Part shown: one piece after another, positions 47,082 through 60,949 of the stretch | Position numbering within the stretch: the first letter of the stretch is position 1 | How the letters are laid out: every line of letters starts with the position of its first letter | Source: Tetranychus cinnabarinus | Taxonomy: Eukaryota; Arthropoda; Arachnida; Trombidiformes; Tetranychidae | Length of the DNA stretch: 64,000 nt | NCBI GenBank assembly: GCA_022266195.1 | Contig: WHVY01000001.1 | Coordinates: forward strand, 19,840,001 to 19,904,000 | Direction of reading: 5' to 3' | Program-made: the position numbers and the translations under genes | Notes under the pieces: generated by a model | What the model was told of the DNA's origin: nothing | What the model saw: only the letters and a program-made list of their open reading frames with translations | Database searches by the model: none

Positions 47082-50000
47082 ATGGATAATACCAATAATT
47101 TGGATAAACCAAAAAAGCTCGATCTGGAATCAACTAATACTAAAGATCTTAAGTATCCTCGATCAGTGTGTTTTATCGTTGGAAATGAATTTTGTGAACG
47201 CTTCTGCTATTATGGCATGAAAGGTAAATCATCTTTTTCCTAATTTTCCCTCTCATTTTTTTCCCATTCAATTGTTTCAACACGTGTCTGAGTCCACCAT
47301 GATCTTATAATCGACCATTCAGTAACCCATACTCATTTTTTACTTCTTGCCACCCACAATCATGCTTATTAAATAGGTTATCCACTTTTTATTTAAGATT
47401 ACATTTTTTGTCTGCATTGCTTATTGGCTAAATGCCAATATTAAAAGCCTTATTTCTTAACTTTTATTCAATCTACTTCCGTCGTTGTTTATTTTAAGCG
47501 TTGTGCTAATTGATCAGCCAAGTCTTTATGTTATTTGTGGTTATTGTTTCAAGTTGAACCAGCAATTTACAGAGGTATCTAATTCATCGATAGTTCTTAA
47601 TGTCTTTTATCAAATCCTTTTCAACCAAGACAAATTAAAATCAATGAATTGAATGAACAAATATCTGTATTTCCTCTCTGCATTACTTTACTTTACACTT
47701 CTATCATTATCGTATTGTTGCAATCAAAGACAAACCAGTAACCAGTAAATAGCATTTAAACATTTTTGTAGTTTCAAAACTTATCATAAATCATGCAATT
47801 AGTCTTAATAGCATTTCCAACATAAACAATCATGATTTACTGATTAAACGTTTTAATTGTTTCCAGTTCAAGTATCAACTAAATGACAAAAAACTTAGAA
47901 AGGCAAACAATTGATTGTGAGCTACAAGAGAAAGCAAAAAAGCAAAAATCATTATGTAAAAAATTGATCCATTATCGACTGGTAAATAGGACTCTCGAAC
48001 TCATTGTCATTGCAATTTTTCCAATTTCCATGATTAACATTATTCATCAAAATGTTTCAGACAAATCCCAATGACAATATCACTATTTGAATCACTTGAC
48101 CCATCAACCTCCATCACCATCATCATCACCACCACCATCATTACCAATAGAAGCTATCATTACTATTGTTACCAAATAGTAGTTCAAACATTCAGGGTGC
48201 GTCGCTACCTGAAGAAAAAAAACCAAACCTTTTCAATGTTCACATAAAACTACGGGCATTGATAGTATCGCACCTTAACACGTTCCTATAGATATTTCAA
48301 GCTAAATAAATATAATTATTTATAATACACATATATGTATTTTAAGCCCTCATATTTTTACAGTCCATAATCATAATAATAGGCATAATAAAGTGCAACT
48401 AACATCAAAATAGTATTGTATTAATATTGCATTAGTAGTTGAAGTAAACTATTTTTTACTGCTTTTTCACCTAAAAAAAGGTTGTTCCTAAAAAAAGAGT
48501 TTTCTAACAACACAAAGTCTATGACATTTTTTTACCTTTTTTTCACTTTGCCCTTTCAATAGAAATGCAAAGAAAGATTTGCCCTTTGATTTCTTCTTTT
48601 CTTCTCTTCTTCATCTTCTATTACTTGCAATCTATTTTATTATTACTATTATGATTATTGTCAAGCATAATATTTGAAAGGTAAAACTGGTGAAAGGTTG
48701 ACTGAATAGCATTTTAATCATGATTAAAATCACATCTTCTCAAGACACATTCCTTGCTCGTCTTACATGCAAAACAAAGGACAATCTCGTAAACAAAAAT
48801 AAACAGGTAAACCAAAGGTTATTTGAAGAAAAAAATATTTTCTTACATTCAACTGAGTAGCAATGATTCGCCTTACCTGGGCTAACTTGAATTTCTTTCT
48901 GTTGATTGATTTTTGGCCTCAGGTATTAGTAGGTAAAAACTGTAAGAGTTGAAGTCGCGCGTCCCTCTCTCACGCACTCTATTGATAATATAAAAAATAT
49001 GAATTCAATAGATTATGTTTTTTTCTTGTTTAACCATTTTTTTGCCCACTTTTTTTGTCCTCGCTCTTTGGTACCAAAAAAGTGCCCAAAAATGCATGAT
49101 GCCCACCCATTGTTTGTCCATAGCAAAACAACAACAACATGTTACCTCTGACCGTGTTTAAAATCATGTCTTGCGGTTATATTAGGCAAAATTTATTATG
49201 AGGCAAAACCATGCAACCATTGTCTGTCTGTTCTGAAGATTCACCTTTTCTAACCTTTAACCTTGTTCCAATTGAAATTGTCCAATTTCTTATGGACATT
49301 TGTACCTTTTGCAATGTGCACTTGAGATAACACAAAAAACATCATTAAACGTTAATTGCATTCTTTTCATTCTCACCTTACGAATCCATGTTTGGTTCAA
49401 CTTGAAACTTTTTTGTCTTTCAATTCAATCTCTTGTGGCTTTTTTTGCTCTTGTAATCAATTTTGTCAGCTTGAAAACTTAATTAACTTTGATTTGGCTC
49501 CAATCGCAATTTCAATTACCAGTCGCAAATATTGTTAATGATCAAAATCACAAATTGGTTCAACTTAACGGTGATCAGTTGAATTTGATTTTACTCTATT
49601 TGGCAATGATTTTCAATCTGCTTTTAAATAATTAATCAATTTCAATTCTTGTTTTTCACTTTCAACACCATATTTGAAAAAATCAACTTTCAAATCAATA
49701 CGAGTTTTAATTACTCCAAGTGATTCAAGTTTCGTTGTCTTCAAATTCAATATTGATTAATATAACGTTTGTAAGCTCAGGTAACTTTAATTACAATAAT
49801 TATAGTATTAAATAATTAGATTAACAAGAAACTCATTTGAATCTTGTAAGACGAGCAAACGGGAAATGGCTTTGGTTACCTTTTACTTTCTGAAGCTTCT
49901 ATTTTCAACCTTCTCTAATCATTACCTTTATTGTTGCTCACACTGTTTGTCATTTGATTATCATAACCTGTGATTAACTAATAGTTTAATTAATCACTTT

Positions 50001-51261
50001 GATTATAGTTAAAATCAGTGATTATATTCAGGTTACATGAATAGATGTTGAACACAAGCCTTGATAATTCTTGATCAATATATCAAACGTTATTATACAT
50101 TAAAAGCTATTAATGTGTTTAGCTCAAAAATTAATCTTCACCAGTAGTCAGGTTAATCATTTAACAGTTGACGTTGTCAACACTGATTAACATTGAAATT
50201 ATTCCTTCTAATCATCATTAACAATCCAAATGTAACCACCCAAATGAATGGTTAAAAATGAAGGTAAAAAATAAAAATTAAAACTTGGTTACCATTTTAC
50301 TTTCAATTTTATGGTTATGCTTAAACAGACTCACACATAAACAGGTTTACCTGTTAGGACGGTGTGACAAGCATGTTATTAACAAAATACTTTTACCCAA
50401 TAAAATGTTTAATCACTAATCTTAACCAGGCAAAGGTAAAAATCCTTTGACCCTTGGTCCAATAACCCTCCCACTTTACATTCCCTTTTCTTCCTTCATC
50501 TTCCCATCATCAAGTCTCAGCCTTTTTTACATATTTCATTACAAATCCATCGATTTTGTATCATCATTAACATCATAACTATTAATTAATTAAGGGGAAG
50601 AAGAAACAGTTTCAGGCAATTTTGATGCATTAATCAATTTATCTGGAAAACAAGTGAACACTTCACATCAACTTCAATAAGTTCATAAGCAATATTAAAT
50701 CATTAATGCTAATTTACTATTGTCATCATTAATATTGACAACTTGTTAATTGTCGATAAAATGAACCTTACAATTATGTTTGATATTATCAGTCCTTAGG
50801 TTTTAACAGTTTTGCAAAAATCATGAATTCGTAAGCAAAACCTTATCAACTTGTTCAGCTCGTTGAGTGCTTTAAATATGCAAAATGGATTAACACTAAT
50901 TTAGATCATTTCTTCATTTTTTTTATCAAAATCATCGTTTTTCACTTGTTGATATACTTTTGGCTTTGTGAGAAAATTTTGCACTTTTACCAAATAATCA
51001 GATTCAAATTGAAAGTTAACTTTTATTTGAGTTGAAACGCATGAAACCAATTAATGGTAAACCTTGACATGTAATTCAACCTTTCCATCTGATCAATTCC
51101 AACTAATCAGATCACAAACAAGTCTTCAATTTTCATCAGTTTTGCTAATTTCAATTTTAAAAGTCAACTTTTAGAGTCAAAAAATTGCAAACGTGATTTG
51201 AATTAACAGAAATTTGAAACTTTTTCTCAATTTAATGTCAATTAATTGATGATTTCTGATG

Positions 51262-51313
<52 letters not shown>

Positions 51314-54300
51314 CTCATTTCTTCATCCTTAACGCCACATTTTTTATTGAACACAAAACTTGAATAGCAAATGAATGATGACTATTAATGTTAGGATTAT
51401 CATATTTTTAATAGACTATTAATATTAACTGAAAAAGATCAATGGATAACTACTTTAATTGTGCATTCCAAATTTAAATAGATTTCAGAATCAACAGGGT
51501 TTAATTTAAATTGTATTAATACTTTTTATTTCTATTCTTTTCATCAAGTTGAACCCATTATTTGAATTGATTCAAGCCAAAAAAAGGTTAACATGAAATG
51601 AATGGAAGCAACATACAAAATAATATTGATGATGATCATCATCAAAGAGTCGTTTTGATTTGATTCAGTTTCTAAATGTTGCAGTGTACAAAACAAATGT
51701 TAACCTCTCATTGATTGTACAATCAATTGTACAAATGAATGATGATTAATGATTGATGTTGATGGAAGCATCTAAATTATAAGATTTAATAAGAGTGAGA
51801 CTCAGACTGGGAATAAAGTAAATGAACCTTCATTTCACAATTAACTTAACAATCAAACCCTGAATAAATGCCAATGTAAATATAACATTTTTTACAATTC
51901 TCATTAATTGTTAAACTCTTTTCTTACCCTTTATCTATTGGAACCATCACTTGGAACGATTAAAATCATTGGTTAATTTCAACGAATCCAATCAACAGCC
52001 GTTCTGGTTTTATATTTCACCAAAGTTTTAAGACTAACCGATGATGAAGCCACTGAATCATATCATGAATTTGTTTTGCTCTGTTATTTTACACCGTTAA
52101 TCGGTGCTATTTTAGCCGACTCTTATTTAGGAAAATTCAAGTAAGATTCAAAATTAAAAATGTCGATAAAATCAACTAATTTTTACTCTTTTATTCAGAA
52201 CCATTTTGTACTTAAGTATACTTTATGCAGTGGGTAATATAGCATTATCAGCCGCATCATACTTTGAGCATAGGTAAGTTGATAATAATTATCCAAAAAA
52301 TCATTGACAATTAGTTAATCAATTTTTTCTTCTCTAGTTTGCTGTCTATATTTTCATTGGGATTAATTGCATTTGGAACTGGTGGCATTAAACCTTGTGT
52401 AAGTGCTTTTGGAGGTGATCAGTTTGTTGCCGGACAAGAGGACCAGTTGAACAAATTTTTTGCCATTTTTTACATGTCCATTAATTTGGGAAGTTTGGTT
52501 TCAACCTTTATCACTCCAATACTTCGCAGTGATGTTTCTTGTTCCTCGAGAGGCGATTGTTTCCCACTTGCCTTTGGAGTTCCTGCTATTTTAATGACCG
52601 TTGCGCTATTGCTGTTTATTGCTGGTAAACCTTTTTATCGAATCGTTGCAGTTGCTAAAGGAAATATTATATTTAAATTTTTCCAATGCAATGCGGTAAG
52701 TAATGTCATCATAATGAACATCATCTAAACACGAGCATCAACACCTCAATATCATCTTAAAAACACATCTTAAATCCTTTATCTTTAATGGAACCACTCT
52801 AAATAACATTTCCAGTGTGTAATGTGTAATAACAAGTATCACTGAAGTCAAACACTTCATATCACTTCATTGTGCAATCATAACTCCTTTGAGCTCATTC
52901 CATGGGATCTCTGATTTAAGATACTCTATTAGATAATCTGCAGTAATTTATGATTACTAATTGTTTCTTTTTCTCTTCTTGATTAGTATGCAATTGGTGT
53001 TAAGTTGCAATCACTTTACACCTCTAAAAAAGGATTGGAAAAACGAGATCATTGGTTAGATTATGCTGAAGATAAATTCAGTGTAAGTATCAATCGTCAG
53101 CATTTTTGTTCATCTCGGAATCGATTTTCATTATTTTCTCTATCTTTACTCTTTACAGCCTAAACTGATTCAAGATGTTAAAACGGTCAATCGGGTACTT
53201 TTCCTTTATCTTCCCCTTCCACTATTCTGGGCTTTGTTTGATCAACAAGGTTCACGATGGACATTACAAGCTCTTAAAATGGATGGTATTGTGTTCGGTG
53301 AAACAGCATTAAAACCTGATCAGCTTCAAGTGATCAATCCAGTTTTGATTGTAGGCATGATCCCAGTTTTTTCATACATCGTTTACCCGATCACAAATAA
53401 AATTGGAATCTTTAAAACGCCTCTTCAAAGAATGACCATCGGTGGTTTGTTGGCTGGAGCTTCATTTATAGTAGCAGCTTTCCTTCAAATAAGCCTAGAA
53501 TCTGAAGTACCAAAAGGTCCATCCCCAGGATTTGGCGCCATTACTTTAATCAACAGTTTACCATGTGCAATCACTTTATTATCAGCCAATTCAGCATTTC
53601 CAAAGACCTTTTCTTTGGACCCTGGCTCGGCCATTCGAGCACCCAATGATTTACCTGTTGGTCTTTACCCTTTCACCGTGCAATCACAAGGAACCTGTTA
53701 TCTTGGTAATGATACCTCAATTGAACTGGCACCTTTTAATATTAAAATTGATGATCAAGAAATAAATGCTATTCATTTAATTCCAAAAAAGTCCGCATCA
53801 ACTATAAAGCCAACATATTCTTTAGATGTTAAAATATATCCTCATTCATTGGTTAAACCCGACAAAGGTGATGCAGCAGTCCAACTCGCTTACAGTTTAC
53901 CCGTTTCAATGAAAGATGGAGAAAACACTAGTCAGTCAATTTATTTGTCCAAGTCACTCAATGAAGCCAGCAATGATCCAAAATTTAACTTTAATTATTC
54001 AACTGGTCTCACTGATTATCTTAAGATTGAAACCTTCTCTGGCATTGAAAAATATAATGTTTTATTGAAAAACATTGCCGAAGCAGATTACTCAATCAAA
54101 GTCCGAAACGGAGCTTCTTACATTCTTGTTGTCAATCAAGATCCTATTTCTGGTCAAGTAATGACAATTTTATTTAAAACTAAAAATCTACAAGAAATAA
54201 TTTCCTAATTCCAATATTTTTCAATTTCCAGGTTAACTACAAGCTCAATAAAGTGGTCAATGAGAATCATGTTAGCATGCTCTGGCAAATTCCTCAATAT

Positions 54301-57300
54301 TTTGTAATCACCTGCGGTGAAATCATGTTTTCGATAACAGGTCTTGAATTTTCATATTCTCAAGTAAGTCAGAAAATTTCGACTTTTCAAATCAAAAAGC
54401 TTCAAAATCGATCCTAACATGAAAAGCAAAGATAACATGAAACTTGTAAATTATACTGTTGGATGCCACTATCCATTGACGAAACAACATTGAGAAATTA
54501 TCAAATTCAAATTGTTGATAAATTATGAGTGAAAATGCAAGATTTGCAAAATTTCCCGGAAGAGGAAACAGTTAGCAAATGAAAGTGTCAGAATTGAACA
54601 GATAAGTTGTGTGAAAGCTTTTCAATAATTTTCACTTGTTCATCACCTTGATGATCATCATTCTCTTTTGGCCGAAAATTATTGTACAGGTAAAACTCAG
54701 TTGGAATCAAGAATTAAAAAAAGTAAGAATGAGAAGAAAGATGAACATTAACAAGAAATTAAGTGCAGAATAAGTTATCCAAAAGTTACCTTATTTTTCA
54801 GGTAACTAACGAACTGTCATTTCTCTTTCTAACTAATCTAGTCTTGTATTGATTCCCGGGTCTTGTTGTTCGCCTCTTTCTTTGCTCCTCATCTTTTTAT
54901 CTTCTTTTTCCTACTTCTCAAGGTATCATATCTAACCATCTTTTAAGTCATCTTTCATCCATCACAGTACGTCAACATTCAATCTATCATTCCAAGAATT
55001 CAAAGAGAGAATGAGATAAATGAATTAATAGAAATGGAAGCAGAGGGAGAGAGGGAGGTTGAAAGGTAGAAAGGTAAGGATAAGGGGAGACTAATCTAGA
55101 GAAGACCAGGAAAAAATATCAATATCATGATAATGCTAATGATGATGATGATGGTAAGCAGTAGCCTGAACAAGTAAGGTTTAGCGGTGTTTGTAAGCTT
55201 TTTGGATTAACGTACGTTTTCCTAGCACATTTTATGCTCAATAACCTTGCTTCTCCCGCTGCGGTAAACGTGGCTTGTTTCACATTTTTACCTTTTCCAA
55301 ATTAGACCCTCGCCAGAATTTGTCTTATCCTTATTTTTCATCTTTTCCGAATTTATCTTCCCTTTCTACATTCTCCATTTCTTTCTCTTCTCTCCCTCTT
55401 CTCCTCCTCTTACCTTCGATTATTATTGCATATTTACTGATGATTCTCACTGTGATTTAGTCTGTTGATTGTGTTAATTCTCTATCACCAATCATGATAA
55501 ATTTACTTTTTCCATTGAAATCAGGAAAATTATTTCATCTTATTTATCACAACCGTGTTAAAGGTTACAAACAAGATTCCTTTCAAAAAAGCTCTTAACT
55601 TTCATTTCCAGATTCAGCTTTTTGTTTTTTCACTTTTCAAACTTGTCTATTAATTAATCAGTTTAAGCTTCAAACTGTCACTTAATCTGATTAAACCTCA
55701 AAACCAATTGATCAAGTTAATTTCATTTTCTCAATTCGATAAACCTGTAAATTGTTGAATCGATTCTTACCTTCAATTTGAAATATCCTTTCAATGACCA
55801 ATAATTGCAATCAAAATCTAATATTGTTGAAAGATGAAACAATTGAAAAAGTTATTTACTTTCAAGTTTCTATCATCAAGCAGCAAAAAAATAAACGTAA
55901 TTGACAGAAGTAAAAAAAGATGAAATCTGTTATACTTTGATGAGTTAATAATATGAAAGTGAAAAATAACATTCTGATGAAATAATTGTCATATCAGTGA
56001 AGTTTTCAAGAGGATGATGATAAATTGCCTGGCCACATATCAACAAGCGTCACTTTGGTCCGAGATTTGTTATGAAGAGGTGAAGGGAGTGTTCATTGAG
56101 CATTTGATAATCCAAAAGTTAAAAAAATGTAAAGGTAAAACCAAGGTAAAAATGTATAGTCAATTGTATATAATTAAATGAGATGTTCAGCGAATCAATG
56201 TAATAGCTGTAGGCAATGATCAGTAATAACAATAATCACAATTAACTGAAAAGTTACAAATCAAGAAATTATCAAATGAAAAATGATAGACAGACAGACA
56301 ATTATCATCAACCTCATCTTACATTAACCTCTGTTATTATTTGTTTTAATCTGTTTCATTGATTTTTATCGTTTGATTGTTTTCAAGATGTGGCTTATTA
56401 TCATGAATTGTGGACTTAAACCTCACACCCAATTGAAGATGATGAAGCCCAGAATTACATTCACAGATTTGCTTCTCATGATAAGGAAAACTCCTACGCC
56501 TCTAGGTATTAATTATTACAATTAATGCTTCTGATAATTTACTCTCTCTTCTGTAAATTGTTATGAGAATCCGAACCAAAAACACCAAACCTTAGAAGGT
56601 AAAAAAGTACCTTTCAATATTGATTGGTAATGCTAATAAACTAGATTATCTGTTTTTGGGAGTGTTAATGTTATTCTGTTAGTCTTCATATTTGTTTCTT
56701 TACTTATTGTTTTTGCATTTATGTGGAGGAGGATGCTATTGATGATAATGATGATGATGAAGATAAAGATTATAATTATAGTTATGATTATATTTGCTAT
56801 AGAAAGAGCAAAGGAGTGTCAATTGATTATCAAAGTTAAACACTCCTCCAGGTTTCCATTACTTTGTGTTCATTTTTTCCATTAATATGGATATTTACTC
56901 AAATCAGGAATATTGATTGGAAATCAATGTTGTCAACAATTTTTGCTTCTACTAACGCCTACGAAACTGTCTCAATCAATTGCCAAATTAATCTGCAAAT
57001 CAATTTCAGAATCAATCGCAACTATAATCATCTAATGATAAATAATTTAACGACAGGCAGATTGTAATATCAAAATTTTCACCAATGATTATTGCTGTAA
57101 ATTTTGAATGTATCTTATGATTTAAATTTTGTTGAATTTTGCTCATTTTCTTGATTGATTTGCTAACACAATTTGATTGATCTTAACATCTTTAATTATG
57201 AGTTTATTGTTTCTGGTAAATCTGTAAAATTGATGGAAAGATGAAACAAAAGGAAAAATAAGGAGAAGTTCGAAGGAGTTGAGACTCAGAGGAGGTGGAT

Positions 57301-60300
57301 GAATGTTCAGTGAGGAGGGTATAAATGATAATATGTTTACTGGCAAGGGAATGGCACGGCACCTCCGCACCCTTAGGCCACCACCTTCGCACCGTAATCT
57401 ATAGAAGGTATTCTTTTGATTATTATACCTAAAATGGTGATTGGACTTAAGTAGCTAAAATACAAGTAACAATTAGATTGGGTTGGTAAATGATACACTC
57501 TCTTTTTATCATCTGTATATGATAACAATTGTTACACCATTCCTAATACATTATGTTTTACCTTGATTGCCATCATCAGATGATGTTCATCAGAAGCATC
57601 AGTGTTACTATCATCCTCCTTCTTTCTTTCTACTCTGATTAGCTGTTAACCTCTCCTTAGCCCTGAAATATTCTGCATCTGAGAAACAATTTATATCTCA
57701 TCAGTTGTTAATAAATTTTTGCTCTTTTCATTATTTCAATATTACTTTCATATTTCATCTTCATCATTCACTCTTTTTATCCATTTTTATTCGTTTTGCT
57801 CTCTATTCATCTCTCTCTCTCCTCCTTCTTCACCTTTCCTCCTTCTCTCTTTCTTTACATTTATTTCTTAAGGGCATTTAAGAAACTAAGGAGTGCTGAT
57901 CACACCTTAAAGAAGATGAAAAATAATGGTGAAAAAAAAGAGATTATGATGATGAAGAAGAGATGAAACAAACAAAATGTTCTGTATTTCCAATTAACCA
58001 TTATCAGAAGCTAAACCAACTACTGCTCATAGTTTCATATCAATTGCTACTAACTGCTACTACAACTACTACTATTACCTGTAGCTACTTTAATATCAAT
58101 CAGTGAAACTTTTGTTCATTTCATTGTTTCATTTCTTTGTTAAAGCACAAAGACTCATAACTTTAAAGATTAGGAGCGACAAATTGTTGACCATTTTCAT
58201 TGTATTTTTGGAAATATTTAAAAGCCTTTTTAACCAATTTTGTTTTCTGTTTCTGATCTCATAACTTCCCAATGAACATTTTCTCATTGACAGATTTTTC
58301 CTTCACATGTACTTTTTATTATTCTGAATCCTTAATGTTGATTCCTTTTTATGAGCTTACTGGAATCACGAACTCAACTGACAAGAAATACAGTTTTTTT
58401 ATGATGGATAATTAATAGCATAATTTTAATCGGTATAACATGCATAAAGAGATTAAATTGCTGTTGAAATGAAGAAATGAAACTTGATGAAATATTAGTT
58501 CGGACGATGATTCTCTTTGGACAATTAACAATTTGAAATGTGTTTCTGTGCGAAACAAAAGGTCAATTGTGTCCATCGTGTGATTATGTTAATCTGTTTA
58601 CCTCGTTTACCTTCTGTAGACTAGGAAAGAGTTATAATCATCTTTATCATCAACGAAAAAAAAAGCAAAAACAAAATAAAAAATAATCATCTCATATCTT
58701 TGAAAAAGTTACAAGGTAACCATTGATCAAGGAATTACTTTAATTGCTAACTAAAACTATTGTATACAGTTAATAACAGGTATTGATGAGGATACAATTT
58801 GTACTAGCGATTAAGGATACAAGTAGAAAAAACAAGACCAAGAACAAGATTATAATGATAATGTGATGGAGGAACTGAAAATATGTACAGAAAAATACAG
58901 TTTTGTTAACAAAAAACAAGATTGGTGCTCATTGCTATTATATTGGGTTAAGCAAAAAGTCTAATAGATAATTGGTAAATAATAACATAGAAGCTAATAA
59001 AATGCATGTTAAGATGATATTTTCCCCTCTCATCATCTAAACTCTAACTTTGTAATCGTTTAAGGAAGAGATGAAGATTGAAGGTCAAGAAAAAAGGCAT
59101 TTTGCCTTTTTCCTTGTGTAGGAGAGGTCACTGTATTTAGATGACCAAGAGATGAGGGTGGAGTGGGTCAACGTTGTAAATGAAAGGTAAAAACAAAACC
59201 TATGGTTTACATTCATATAATTATCATTATGGGAGAGGAACCAACATCCGCCCTAGTCGATTGCAAATTGTTTGTTACCAATGCAGGTTGGCAACAAAAA
59301 AAATGTTTCAACAACAATTTGAAAGTCCAACAAGTTGTTTCCAAGTTATCTTTGCTCATCTCATTTCCCAAAATTAATATTACGATTAATTGCAATTGAA
59401 TTTATTTCATTACAGGCTCCAACAAGTATGAAAAGTGTTGTCTCAGCAGCTTGGCTACTAACAGTTTCATTTGGTAACCTGCTTGTTGCCATCATTACCA
59501 AATACATCAAATTTAATAAACAGGTAAAAACAAAAATCGTCATTTTGGGTATTAAAATATTTATCGTCTTGCAAACGATAATAATGATAAATGTTAAGTG
59601 AGAGAGACATGAGAGAGACTGAAAAGGATCTATTATCAAGGAGGAAGCTACAAGAAGGAGGAGGAGGAGTAAGAATGTTCAGAAGGGAATTATTGTTATT
59701 TTAAAGTTTTCATGTTGTTGCCATTATTACTGTTGTTACAATCATAATATTAATGTATAATATCATAGTATTTATAAAATGTGAGTTAGAGAGTTAGCAA
59801 AATTTGTAGTTGTTCAGTTTGGGCTGATGCTTCTGATTACTTTCATGCCCTTTGCTTAAAGACGTTATAAGATATTTATCGTTAAAGGTAGAGAGAGGGA
59901 GAGTTGAAGATGAAGAGGATTGAGAAGAGTAAAAAGGAGAGAAAAAAAATGTTAACATGGATTTTAAGTATAGGTTTGATTATGTTTTTTTTAATGAAAA
60001 TTGTTGTTACAAGAATCATCTTCTTTCTTCAACAACCTCCACAACAACCTTACAACCCTGAAAGGTATAATTTTATTAGTACATGATGTTGTCGTTGGTA
60101 GTTTGCTGCTGCTGGTTGCTCCTTTGCCGTTGCAAGTCGGCCGTCAGCAGCAGCATCAACATCAGAAAATTCATGCAGGTTATCTTTTCTTTTCTCTCTC
60201 TCCTTCTTTTGAATTTCATTTTGTAACTCACTTCGTCTCGTGATGCATTTGAAAATATGATGAGGGAGAAAAGCATGAAGAAAGGAGGAGGAAGCAAGGA

Positions 60301-60949
60301 TGAAAATGATGATAGTGATGTTGTTGTTGATGAAGTAAACGATAGTTAGGAGGAGATGGAAAATAGATCTATAGCGATTAAGCATAAATTGCTAAATTCC
60401 ATTGTAATCATGAAAATGATGGCGAATAAGAACAATAATGTTAACAACTTGGCTCAACAAAAAAAGAGGCCAAAAATAATTAAAAATATTAAGGGGGGAG
60501 TTAAGGAGGAGTTGGTGGGTTGATGTGGTTAACCAGAGTAATGTAAACTTATTATAATTAATAAGTTTATTATTATTTTTAAAGGTGTGCCTTTGTGTGT
60601 TGGACAATCAATATGATGAACCAAATTAATTTCATTTTTTTTTATTTTCTTTTCTCTTTAGTCGATCGAGTTTTTCTTCTTTGCGGGTTTAATGATCTGT
60701 GATATGATTATCTTTGCCTTTATTGCATGCCTTTACACTTACTCGAATCAAGCCTTGGAAGATGGGAATTCTGATAGCCCCGGAAACGGGACTGTTAAAT
60801 CAAATGGACAAGGAGTAACCGTTACATCATCATCTCATCCACCTTCTTCCTCTTCATCAGTTGAATCTCCGCATACCAAGCACGACTCGCCAGTGGACCG
60901 TATGCGAACCCAATCAGGATCAAATGAACTTCAAGATACCAAACTTTAA
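47082..60949 (+). CDS. SLC15A: Proton-coupled oligopeptide transporter, SLC15 (PepT) family
   Basis: Nine exons, phase-consistent: 47082-47223, 51999-52140, 52199-52273, 52338-52695, 52987-53082, 53159-54157, 54232-54363, 59416-59523 and 60662-60949; 2340 nt, 779 residues. The POT ExxER motif is E36-F-C-E39-R40 (NEFCERFCYYGMK). PTR2 signatures are IGAILADSYLGK and GTGGIKPCVSAFGGDQF, followed by FYMSINLGSLVS. An extracellular loop of about 230 residues (roughly 386-617) between the ninth and tenth membrane helices is the hallmark of animal PepT1/PepT2 rather than bacterial or SLC15A4-type members. Membrane helices then resume at PQYFVITCGEIMFS. The C-terminal tail of about 60 residues is Ser/Thr-rich and cytoplasmic. 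It takes up di- and tripeptides across apical membranes, probably in gut. Closest fly counterpart would be yin/opt1. Two introns are near 5 kb. Confidence 0.94.
47224..51998. other. SLC15 intron 1 (4.8 kb)
   Basis: No second gene or coding exon recognised. It contains an 80-bp segment bounded by GGTGCG (48196-48201) and CGCACC (48269-48274), and the (TC)n tract at 51264-51311. Confidence 0.5.
51264..51311 (+). repeat. (TC)n microsatellite
   Basis: About 24 uninterrupted TC units inside SLC15 intron 1. Likely polymorphic. Confidence 0.95.
54364..59415. other. SLC15 intron 7 (5.05 kb)
   Basis: Interrupts the gene between two membrane-helix exons. Pyrimidine-rich blocks occur near 55330-55430 and 57760-57850. 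No ORF with family features, so no nested gene is supported. Confidence 0.5.
59524..60661. other. SLC15 intron 8 (1.1 kb)
   Basis: Purine-rich and Gln/Leu-type low-complexity frames on both strands, none supported as exons. Confidence 0.5.

Noticed and set aside
48196..48274. GGTGCG...CGCACC inverted pair, possible 80-bp mobile element
   Set aside because: Only about 10 of 14 terminal bases pair and no target duplication was found; chance cannot be excluded.
60001..60385. Overlapping frames on both strands in SLC15 intron 8
   Set aside because: Frames arise from CAACAA/GCTGCTG-type low complexity and lack splice sites consistent with the transporter phase.
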